Origin: Halomonas sp. THAF5a
GTDB lineage: Bacteria > Pseudomonadota > Gammaproteobacteria > Pseudomonadales > Halomonadaceae
Reading direction: 5' to 3'
NCBI RefSeq assembly: GCF_009363755.1
Contig: NZ_CP045417.1
Span: 2,356,001-2,420,000 of the forward strand
Length of the DNA stretch: 64,000 nt
Both the position numbers and the translations under genes were made by a program. The notes under the pieces were generated by a model. The model worked only from the letters and a program-made list of their open reading frames with translations. It made no database searches and was not told where the DNA came from. Every line of letters starts with the position of its first letter. The first letter of the stretch is position 1. Of this stretch, positions 35,801 to 42,492 are shown piece after piece.

Positions 35801-36008
35801 TGAGCGGGTAGGTGACCTGATCTTCGACGACCTGTGGAGCCTGGCCCGGATAGTTGGTCTTGATGATCACCTGCACATCGGACAAGTCCGGAAGAGCGTC
35901 CACAGGAGTATTCTTGACTGAATAGATTCCTGCCCCTGCCAGAATCACGGCAGCAAGAAGCACGAGAAAACGGTTGCTGATAGACCAGCGGATCAGCGCA
36001 GGTATCAT
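32883..36008 (-). CDS. cusA: CusA/CzcA-family RND heavy-metal efflux pump
   Basis: 1041-aa inner-membrane proton-driven pump exporting Cu(I)/Ag(I) through CusB and CusC. The usual two halves are present, each with one helix, a large periplasmic loop and a helix bundle. The proton-relay Asp lies in AIGAMIDGAVVLIENLHKH. The N-terminus IRWSISNRFLVLLAAVIL and length fit CusA. It shares a one-base stop/start overlap with cusB (TAATG). A Cu/Ag type is preferred over Zn/Co because of the CusF-like domain on CusB and the neighbouring copper genes. Confidence 0.92.
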   Translation of the reverse strand: MIPALIRWSISNRFLVLLAAVILAGAGIYSVKNTPVDALPDLSDVQVIIKTNYPGQAPQVVEDQVTYPLTTAMLSVPGAATVRGYSFFGDSYVYVIFDEDTDPYWARSRVLEYLSQVAPTLPDSARPQLGPDATGVGWVYLYALIDRTGQHDLSELRSLQDWFLKYELQTVSGVSEVAALGGMVKQYQVVVDPEKLRAFDIPLAHIQTAIQRANQEVGASVVEMAEAEYMVRATGYIQSREDLASIPLGVDDNGTPLLLKDVADIGMGPQMRRGIAELNGEGETVGGIVVMRTGENAQKTIDGVKAKLEQLQSSLPEGVEVVTVYDRSGLIEKAVDNLLRGLLEELAIVALVCVLFLFHLRSALVAMISLPMGILTAFIIMNWQGINANIMSLAGIAIAIGAMIDGAVVLIENLHKHMERTPLTRENRWKVVADSAVEVGPALFFSLLIITVSFVPVFTLEAQEGRMFSPLAFTKTYAMAASAGLAVTLVPVLMGYFIRGRVLPEHKNPVNRLLVGAYMPVLKAVLRFPKTTIALVLAITLVGFWPVSKIGSEFIPPLDEGDLMYMPTTYPGLSIGKARELLQQTDKLIASVPEVDTVFGKIGRADTATDPAPLTMIETFIQLKPREEWREGMTTDKLKKQLDSLVRIPGVSNAWVMPISTRIDMLATGIKTPVGIKVGGEDLKQIQSIGLQLETILADVPGTASVYSERVAGGRYIKVDINRARAARYGLNIADVQQVVATAIGGRNITQTIEGLERYPVNLRYPQDYRDSPERLAELPIVTANGQRIALADVADIYVEDGPPAIKSENARPNGWTFVDIEGVDVGTYVQHAMDVVAEELELPAGYSVTWSGQYEYMLRAKEKLSYVVPFTLAIIVILLYMSFKRFSEVAIIMGTLPLAMVGAIWLMYLLGYNFSVAVGVGFIALAGVAVEIGVIMLVYLNQAYQQMIERCQHKGVQPRRETLRHAVLHGAALRVRPVMMTSVSTIAGLLPLMYSSGTGSEVVSRIAAPMVGGMLSAVILTLLVLPCVYYLWKCRRVSHS

Positions 36009-37636
36009 TACTTGCTCTCCCCTGCTGCATGGCCTTGATGGCTCATCCCTTCTTGATGGCCGTTACCCACATTGCCAGCTTCTCCGTGATCCATGACCAC
36101 ATCGATGGATGTTTTGGTTACCACGTCGTCAACGTGTACGCCTCGAAGAGCGTATTTTTCTTCCGTAATCCGTTCGAGCTCGGCATGGATGTCCATGCCG
36201 GCTTTCAGCTGTGCGGGACTAACCGTATCGCCAATCAGGAAATTCATGCTCATGGCCGGCCATTCCCAAGCCGCAATAGGAGCATGGGAAAGGGTCACCA
36301 TGCCATGGTCTAGCATGACATCTTCGATGCGTGCCGGCACCCATACGGTCTCAACAGAGGAATTCCCATCAACCTCTTCAGCATTGCCACTATGCTCCAT
36401 TCGCTGAAAGTCTGATGTTCGACTTGATTCGGAATCCAGAAGGAACTGAGCCGACGTAACAATACGATCTCCTTCCTCCAGGCCGGATACTATCTCGACG
36501 GCTTCCCAACCCACGCGTCCAACGTCGACTTCGATGGACTTGAATTTTCCATCACCCAACGCAAGAACGACACGCGACTGGCTTCCGGTGCGAACCAAGG
36601 CCTCACGGGGTATTTGCAATGCCTCCGACGTTGTGTCGGACATAATGGTCAACTGAGAAAACATTCCAGGTTTTAGCGCCAGGTCGTCGTTGGCGAAACG
36701 CATCCTTACACGAGCCGTACGCGTCTCACTATCAATACTTGGATATATATAGTCCACCACCCCTGTCCACTGCCGTTCGGGTAGATAGTCAAGAGTCATG
36801 CGAACCTCATCTCCCTCAGCGATCAACGCTGCCTGGCGCTCAAACACCTCTCCGACAGCCCACACATGATCAAGAACGCCAATACTCATCATGCTCATCC
36901 CCGGGCTCACGAACATTCCTTCACGCACTTGCAAGTTGTCCAAAACGCCACTCTGAGGTGCGCGCAAGATGATCGTCTGGCTGACCTGGCGTGTGTCTTT
37001 GAGACTCTGGATGGCTTCAGTGGGAACTTGTAACGCGCGCAGCCTCTCCAAGGCGGCAGAAATCAGACGTTGATTGCCGCGGTTCATTGCAAGCAACAAC
37101 TCCTCCTGAGCATTCACGAGCGTAGGCGAATAGATCGAGTAGAGCGGTTGACCTTGGGTAACGCGATCGCCTTCGGACTTGGCAAATAACTTTTCTATCC
37201 ACCCCTCGACGCGGGGATGGATATGTACCAACTTATCTTCATCGTATTGGACATAGCCAACTGTCCTTACCGTAGTGTCAAAGGTATCCTTTTCGACCGT
37301 GCCTGTTTTGACACCAAGATTATTGACGACATCAGGAGAAATTTTCACTGTCCCGGGAGTATCTCCTTGGTCCTGATCATCATATACCGGCACGAGGTCC
37401 ATCCCCATCGGGGATTTTCCAGGCTTGTCTCGCTTATAGTTGGGATCCATTGGCGCCACCCAATAAAGGGGAACGCGCTCCCCCCTCTCTTCCATCCCAG
37501 TCTCACTACTATCGTTTCCAATTGCAGTTCCTACTGCATTCAAGATGAACGCCTTCCCTCCCAGGATCATACTGCCGGACACACCCAAGAAAACGCCTAA
37601 CGATATGACGAAAAAGTACCTAACCATTGGATTCAT
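36008..37636 (-). CDS. cusB: CusB-type periplasmic adaptor with HMBD and C-terminal CusF domain
   Basis: 542 aa. N-terminal membrane anchor (about 5-30), then an HMBD-like metal motif (YWVAPMDPNYKRDKPGKSPMG) and the adaptor barrel-sandwich and membrane-proximal domains. At the C-terminus a CusF-like domain (about 432-515) carries EWPAMSMNF, whose Trp and two Met match the Cu(I) site of CusF. Fusion removes the need for a separate cusF gene. His-rich tail (DHGEAGNVGNGHQEGMSHQGH). Lies between cusC (35-base gap) and cusA. Confidence 0.9.
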   Translation of the reverse strand: MNPMVRYFFVISLGVFLGVSGSMILGGKAFILNAVGTAIGNDSSETGMEERGERVPLYWVAPMDPNYKRDKPGKSPMGMDLVPVYDDQDQGDTPGTVKISPDVVNNLGVKTGTVEKDTFDTTVRTVGYVQYDEDKLVHIHPRVEGWIEKLFAKSEGDRVTQGQPLYSIYSPTLVNAQEELLLAMNRGNQRLISAALERLRALQVPTEAIQSLKDTRQVSQTIILRAPQSGVLDNLQVREGMFVSPGMSMMSIGVLDHVWAVGEVFERQAALIAEGDEVRMTLDYLPERQWTGVVDYIYPSIDSETRTARVRMRFANDDLALKPGMFSQLTIMSDTTSEALQIPREALVRTGSQSRVVLALGDGKFKSIEVDVGRVGWEAVEIVSGLEEGDRIVTSAQFLLDSESSRTSDFQRMEHSGNAEEVDGNSSVETVWVPARIEDVMLDHGMVTLSHAPIAAWEWPAMSMNFLIGDTVSPAQLKAGMDIHAELERITEEKYALRGVHVDDVVTKTSIDVVMDHGEAGNVGNGHQEGMSHQGHAAGESK

Positions 37637-37671
37637 CGTGATGTCTCTTTTCAGGCTTGATAAGTCGTGAG

Positions 37672-38976
37672 TTAGAGTGAAGACGTGCCTTGGGACAGCA
37701 GGTAGTTGATATCCGAGATCACCTTGAGTCGTTGGGCTTTCAGGCCAATCAGTTCCACATTTGCATTGGTTTCATCAATTCGTGCCCGCACGGCTTCTGC
37801 AAAATCACCATCGTCATTGTTATAGGCATTCAGGGAAGCTTCCGCCTGTTCGCTCAGCTCTGGCAACAAGCGATTCCCATATAGTGCAAGCCTTTCATCA
37901 AGCCGCGACAACTTAGCCCGATTTGTTTCTAGCCTGGCAATCAGTTCGCGTATCAAGCTTTCCCTTTGATATTGCGCAGTTTCATAGCGAGAGGCAGCCG
38001 CCGCCACTCGCTTGTCCTGTCGATTTTCCGTAAAGATAGGCAAGTCGAATGTGACGCCGACGGAGAACAAATCCGCTCGGCTCCCACCCATGGGGTCGTC
38101 TTCTCGGTAGCCATACTGAGCCGATACACCCCATTCTGGCTTGTACTGCTGCCTCGCTGCATCGACCCCAATTTCCATAGCATCAATCGACATATCGACG
38201 GCCAGCACGGCAGGGTGATACCTCACACGCTCATACCATGCCTGTCGATTGGGACGCTCAACGACAGTGAAAAGCTGAGGTTCTTCCAATTCTAGCCCGG
38301 GGAAATCCGCAACTACCGGCATTATCGCTTCGCTCCCCAGCCACTCAGATAGCTGCCGTTCAACGGCCTCTTGTTGCTGCCTGAGATCGGTCAAGCGGTC
38401 CTCCAGGCGAGTCAACTCCAGCTGCGCACGAATCACATCATCTTGACGGGTCATTCCGAAGGCGGACGCATAACTCACCTCGGCGACATCAGCTAGCTGC
38501 TCAAACAAGCTACGATCACGCTCTATCCGCTCGATGCTCAGCTGAGCACTAGTGGCCTCCAGCCAAAGCTGGCTAACCGTAGCCTCGACTCTGGCTTCCC
38601 TATCCTGCCGCAACATCGGCTGTTGGGCCGCAATCTGCTGCTTTTGTTGCTTGGCAAGCGCCAGGCTATCTCCTCTGGGAAATTTCTGACTGATTCCGAC
38701 GCTGAACTGGGTCATACCTTCTTGATTCAAGTCAAAGGTATCAACCGGCAGATTTCCCGCTTTCAATGAAATCTGAGGATCAGGGAGCTGGGCCGATGCA
38801 ATGGCCTCGTTCTCAAGGGCGGCTTCAGTGGACATACTTCCGGTTAACCAAGGGTCTTGATCAATGGCTATCTGTATCGCTTTTTGCAAACTGTCCGCTT
38901 CACTTCCGGCAACAGCAATAGCTGGCATCCAGGCGACACCCAAGACACCAGTGAGTAATAATGCAGCCTTGATCAC
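37672..38976 (-). CDS. cusC: CusC-type outer-membrane efflux channel (TolC family)
   Basis: 434 aa. Signal peptide about 1-23, then two OEP repeats with long coiled-coil helices, for example ARVEATVSQLWLEATSAQLS and RLEDRLTDLRQQQEAVERQL. Start is GTG 38976 with GGAG 8 bases upstream; an in-frame TTG at 39012 has no ribosome site. No TTCAG promoter lies directly upstream, so it is probably read through from the gene at 39134-39547, past the hairpin at 39100. It completes a CusCBA tripartite pump. Confidence 0.85.
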   Translation of the reverse strand: MIKAALLLTGVLGVAWMPAIAVAGSEADSLQKAIQIAIDQDPWLTGSMSTEAALENEAIASAQLPDPQISLKAGNLPVDTFDLNQEGMTQFSVGISQKFPRGDSLALAKQQKQQIAAQQPMLRQDREARVEATVSQLWLEATSAQLSIERIERDRSLFEQLADVAEVSYASAFGMTRQDDVIRAQLELTRLEDRLTDLRQQQEAVERQLSEWLGSEAIMPVVADFPGLELEEPQLFTVVERPNRQAWYERVRYHPAVLAVDMSIDAMEIGVDAARQQYKPEWGVSAQYGYREDDPMGGSRADLFSVGVTFDLPIFTENRQDKRVAAAASRYETAQYQRESLIRELIARLETNRAKLSRLDERLALYGNRLLPELSEQAEASLNAYNNDDGDFAEAVRARIDETNANVELIGLKAQRLKVISDINYLLSQGTSSL

Positions 38977-39099
38977 AGCAGATCTCCACGGAAAGGTTAT
39001 GCCACACAGCAAAACATCATTATAACTAAATTAAATACTCAGCCATAATACACTATGACTGGAAATCTATTCAGAAAACCAAAAGCTTACTGGGACGCT

Positions 39100-39125
39100 G
39101 GTTGGCCAGCATTAGCTGGCCAACC
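39100..39125. other. Strong hairpin between the small secreted gene and cusC
   Basis: GGTTGGCCAGC (39100-39110) and GCTGGCCAACC (39115-39125), an 11-bp perfect stem with loop ATTA and no T-run. Possibly an mRNA-processing or attenuation element that lets only some transcripts continue into cusCBA. Confidence 0.5.
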
Positions 39126-39133
39126 ACCGCGCA

Positions 39134-39547
39134 TCACTGAATGTCTACATGCAGACTGTACTGGTGCATATCACTATCACCAAGCCCACCACTATCACCT
39201 GAAACCATCAGGCGATATTCGCCTTTCTCGAGCTTTTCATCAATTGTGAAGTCTCCATTGAATGAATCTACTTCCGCAATGGTTTTCCCTGAATCATTCA
39301 TCAACTTTGCCTTCATCCTAAGTGTAAGACTTGATGATCCTGGAAAGTGATCACTGGCAATTGTCACCTCTGAACTTTCGTTTAACGAAAGCGCATATTC
39401 ATGTGGGAAGCCGCTGGTCAAAATCCCACCAGACGTAATCCCCTCCGTCAGCTGCCTGTCCTGAGATTCGGTGTGGCCAAAATTGGCAAATGCTGGCGTA
39501 GCAACGAGGCTAATGATGGCAGCGGCAAGTGCGAATTTGATTTTCAT
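39134..39547 (-). CDS. Small periplasmic beta-rich protein, paralogue of 41168-41581
   Basis: 137 aa from ATG 39547. Signal peptide ending TPAFA (about residue 21). The mature part is predicted beta-rich and ends EKGEYRLMVSGDSGG...YSLHVDIQ, resembling pre-peptidase C-terminal (PPC-like) sandwiches. It shares DHFPGSSS, a LMNDSGKTIAEVDS-type stretch and the C-terminal pattern with the protein at 41168-41581. Driven by a TTCAG promoter at 39581 and followed by a hairpin and then cusCBA. Unknown role in copper response. Confidence 0.7.
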   Translation of the reverse strand: MKIKFALAAAIISLVATPAFANFGHTESQDRQLTEGITSGGILTSGFPHEYALSLNESSEVTIASDHFPGSSSLTLRMKAKLMNDSGKTIAEVDSFNGDFTIDEKLEKGEYRLMVSGDSGGLGDSDMHQYSLHVDIQ

Positions 39548-39580
39548 GTCAACTCTCTCTTCCTGTTTGGTGACAGTCTC

Positions 39581-39612
39581 AGGATACGTTTCTAACCTGA
39601 ACCCAGCCTTAA
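39581..39612 (-). promoter_or_regulatory. TTCAG-N6-TTCAG promoter 3
   Basis: Minus strand: TTAAG (39612-39608, one change from consensus), six bases, TTCAG (39601-39597), ten bases, TATCCT (39586-39581). It lies 34 bases before the start codon of the small secreted gene and probably also drives cusCBA. Confidence 0.75.
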
Positions 39613-39736
39613 CAGCCAGGCTATCAAAAATGATCCAGATCATTCTTTTTCTCGTAACGATGGACACGACATATCTGATAAACTATGCAAAAAAATGACC
39701 TAAGTCACATTTTTAAACACTATGCCTTGCTCACAT

Positions 39737-39763
39737 AAAAAAAGCTTGGGCATTCGCCCAAGC
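39737..39763 (-). terminator. Rho-independent terminator after the porin gene
   Basis: On the minus strand GCTTGGGC-GAAT-GCCCAAGC is followed by seven T. It lies 41 bases after the porin stop. Confidence 0.9.
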
Positions 39764-39803
39764 AATCGATCAAAACAGCTTTCTGCTATGCTATTGCTTC
39801 ATC

Positions 39804-40979
39804 TTAGAATCCATATTGAGCAGCCACCATTACACGGCTCGCGTCATCTTCACGACCATTGGCCAACTCCGTTTCGAAATAACCATACTCAACCCCATAC
39901 ATCAAGCGGTCGCTGGGTGTCCACATCAGATTCAGAAAAGTATTCTTGTTCCTTCTACCTGCATTCCCACCCACGGTAGTGTCGCCCAATTCGACATCGG
40001 TATAGCCATGTGACGCGTTCAGTGAATACTGTGGCGATATTTGATAAGAAAGACCCAGGGCTCCGCCATCGCCAGATAGCGTTTTCAGGTTGCCGTTGAT
40101 ATCAACGTAGGCATCTGCACCGTTGAAATAATCGCCAGCCAAGTAAAGGTAACTGTTCGCCCCATCACTGGCGTTAACGATTGCTCTCAAGGTCACTGGT
40201 CCGGCTTGATAGGCGCCTGCAGCGAAGGCCCCATAGCCCATTTCCGTATCCTTCTCGCTGCCGGTATCGTACTTCAGCTGTCGGGCGATGCCGGCGATTG
40301 AGTATGAAAAGTCTCCAGGGTTGTCTTCATAGCGCAGGCTCAATGCCGGCATCGATGATACGGCATCGTCATTATCTGGCAAGGAGGCGTCTTCAGGTAA
40401 AGAACCATCGATGTTCTCCGCCAGCTGTGCTTTCGGATCCTCCGCAGCTATCGAGAACCCTCCAATAGTGTAGCGCAACTGGGCAAGGCGCGATCCATAG
40501 CCACCATAGCTTCCCGCCGTGCTAAAGAAATCCAGTGTGGGTGTGGCGGCCACGAAGGTGTTGTAATTCGACCAGGTCTGTCCGGCAAGAATCCCATTCC
40601 AGGAACCATAGGCATGCCGTAATCTGAAGCGCGCATTATCATCATTATACGACCAAAAGTCCCCTTCGATGACGGTGTCAAGCGTACTCCTCTCGACAGG
40701 CGTACTGGTCCGAAATCCGATACGGCTCTGTGTTGCGGATACCTGAAACTGATCCCCAACATCCCCCTCATTTTCCAATCCTGCGACTTCAGCAAAGTAA
40801 CCTTCGTTAGCCGATCCGGCATCCCGATCGAAGTTATAAGCCATGTTCAGCCTGGCTTAGCCATAAAGCCCCACGGTGGTCTCTCTAACTTGTGTTTCCA
40901 AGGCCGCCGAAGAAGTCGCTCCCATTGCCAACGCCACAGCCGTCAGGCTGACTAGAGCAGCTTTATTATTATTCCACAT
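39804..40979 (-). pseudogene. Outer-membrane porin gene interrupted by one TAA codon
   Basis: From ATG 40979 the frame encodes a signal peptide (KAALVSLTAVALAMGATSSAA) and the first strand TTVGLYG; then TAA at 40859-40857 (codon 41), then ARLNMAYNFDRDAG and 340 further in-frame codons ending VMVAAQYGF. The rest shows porin features: alternating beta strands, LRHAYGSWNGILAGQTWSNY and a C-terminal Phe. One base change from a Tyr codon would explain the stop. ATG at 40844 cannot give an exported product because the signal is lost. Promoter and terminator are both intact, so inactivation looks recent, unless the stop is read through or is a sequencing error. Confidence 0.8.
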
Positions 40980-41034
40980 AATGACACCTCAGTGCAGATG
41001 ATATTGTGTTTAATGTCGCATATTACGACTTTTT

Positions 41035-41066
41035 AGACTAGCACCGTTTTCTGAACCCACGCTGAA
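41035..41066 (-). promoter_or_regulatory. TTCAG-N6-TTCAG promoter 4, upstream of the porin gene
   Basis: Minus strand: TTCAG (41066-41062), six bases, TTCAG (41055-41051), ten bases, TAGTCT (41040-41035). It lies 56 bases before the porin ATG. Confidence 0.8.
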
Positions 41067-41110
41067 CAGCTCGCATAGAAATGCACCTGTCATCGAAATA
41101 TGGCTGACAT

Positions 41111-41135
41111 AAAAAAGGCCAGCTTTGAGCTGGCC
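41111..41135 (-). terminator. Rho-independent terminator after 41168-41581
   Basis: On the minus strand GGCCAGCT-CAA-AGCTGGCC is followed by six T. It lies 33 bases after the stop of the small secreted gene. Confidence 0.9.
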
Positions 41136-41167
41136 CTGTCGATCAAACCAAACTTCCGCTCGGCTTT

Positions 41168-41581
41168 TCAATAGGATACGTGTAGTTCATACCGATTACT
41201 AGCATTCTCGTGCGCCGAACCCGCTGGAGTTCCTGAGACCTCCAGCTGGTAATTGCCAGGCTCTAACTGTCGGCTGAGCTGGAAGTGACCTCGCGGACTG
41301 GATGCTTCCGCTAAGCGATTACCATCATTATCATACAATGTCGCTTTGATATTGACTCCCTGGCTCGATACCCCCGGGAAGTGCATGCTACTCACTCTCA
41401 ACGTAGTGGGCTGATCGATGTTGATCTGGTAGCGATCCGGCTGAGAGCCCAGTATTTGGGTATCGGACGTCCCTCTTTCAAGATTCGGTACCCCTTGGGC
41501 ACCATGTCCCACATCAGCCAGAACGGGCATTGATAGCGCACTGGCCACTGCGATCCCGAAAGTCATGATCTTGAGCTTCAT
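41168..41581 (-). CDS. Small periplasmic beta-rich protein, paralogue of 39134-39547
   Basis: 137 aa from ATG 41581 (GGAGG upstream). Signal peptide ending VLA (about residue 22), then a beta-rich domain with SMHFPGVSSQGVNIKATLYD, GNRLAEASSPRG, and LEPGNYQLEVSGTPAG...YELHVSY. Same length as its paralogue. Own TTCAG promoter (41612) and own terminator (41111), so it is a one-gene unit. No known copper ligand pattern; unknown function. Confidence 0.7.
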   Translation of the reverse strand: MKLKIMTFGIAVASALSMPVLADVGHGAQGVPNLERGTSDTQILGSQPDRYQINIDQPTTLRVSSMHFPGVSSQGVNIKATLYDNDGNRLAEASSPRGHFQLSRQLEPGNYQLEVSGTPAGSAHENASNRYELHVSY

Positions 41582-41611
41582 CAGAGGTCCCTCCTTTTTG
41601 GTGACATTGTC

Positions 41612-41643
41612 ATGATAGTGGTACAATCTGAAACAGAGCTGAA
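41612..41643 (-). promoter_or_regulatory. TTCAG-N6-TTCAG promoter 5
   Basis: Minus strand: TTCAG (41643-41639), six bases, TTCAG (41632-41628), ten bases, TATCAT (41617-41612). It lies 31 bases before the start at 41581. Confidence 0.85.
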
Positions 41644-41661
41644 TATGCCTCGGTGAAAATT

Positions 41662-41688
41662 AAAAAAAGCGCCACCTTCCGGTGGCGC
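41662..41688 (-). terminator. Rho-independent terminator after copB
   Basis: On the minus strand GCGCCACC-GGAA-GGTGGCGC is followed by seven T. It lies 25 bases after the copB stop and ends the copAB transcript. Confidence 0.92.
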
Positions 41689-41712
41689 AAGCATCGAAGT
41701 ATACCATGATGA

Positions 41713-42483
41713 TTAGAACATCAACCTTACGCCGGCCACGACACCGGTATCTTCCGTGGCATCACCGCCGGCACGGGAGAGGTCGGCGGTATCGCCATAT
41801 TGCTTCTCCCAGTAAGTCCCGACGTAGGGGGCGAAGCGGCGAGTCACCTCGTAACCCAAACGCATGCCGACGCGCACCGAGTTGAGCCCCTCACCCACGC
41901 CAAACTCTTCAACCTCGCTGGCGGCCACGGCAATCTCGGTGCGCGGCTGCAGATAAAGGCGTTGCGTTAGGCGCAGGTCGTACTCGCCCTCGAAACTCGC
42001 CGAGACATCGCCCTCTTCGCTGACCTGTAGCGCCACGTCGGTCTCGATGCCGTAGGGCATGACACCTTGTAGGCCAACCACGCCGTAGGTGCGCTCGGCA
42101 TGGTCGTCGGAGAAGACGCCGCCTTGGTAGCCGATGCCGCCCTGGAGCTCCCAGAAGTCGGCGACGAGCCGGCTATAGAGTAGCTCCAGGGACTCGAACT
42201 CGGCATCCTCGCCATCGCCCTGGACGTTATCGCCCTCGGACTTCAAGTAGACGCGGTTGACGTCACTGCCGTACCAGGCCTGGAAGTCCCAAACCACGGC
42301 CTCTTCCCCCTTGTCGGGCACGGCATACTCGAGCCGGTCGAACAGTGCCATGCCCATATTGTGTTCCACGACCGGTGACGGCCAGACGGCCGGAGCATCG
42401 TAGCCATCCTCTGCCTGGGCAACGGGAAACGTGGTTGTGGCCAGCAGGACACCGGCGGCGGTCAGTGGGATTCTGTTATTCAT
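41713..42483 (-). CDS. copB: Copper resistance protein B (PcoB/CopB), outer membrane
   Basis: 256 aa. Signal peptide ending VAQA (about residue 24). The mature part is a predicted outer-membrane beta-barrel with the family block VWDFQAWYGSDVNRVYLKSEG, LLYSRLVADFWELQGGIGYQ and a terminal Phe (VVAGVRLMF). The Met/His-rich N-terminal extension of some CopB proteins is absent, so this is a short form. It lies 9 bases downstream of copA and is followed by a terminator. Confidence 0.92.
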   Translation of the reverse strand: MNNRIPLTAAGVLLATTTFPVAQAEDGYDAPAVWPSPVVEHNMGMALFDRLEYAVPDKGEEAVVWDFQAWYGSDVNRVYLKSEGDNVQGDGEDAEFESLELLYSRLVADFWELQGGIGYQGGVFSDDHAERTYGVVGLQGVMPYGIETDVALQVSEEGDVSASFEGEYDLRLTQRLYLQPRTEIAVAASEVEEFGVGEGLNSVRVGMRLGYEVTRRFAPYVGTYWEKQYGDTADLSRAGGDATEDTGVVAGVRLMF

Positions 42484-42492
42484 GCCTTCTCC

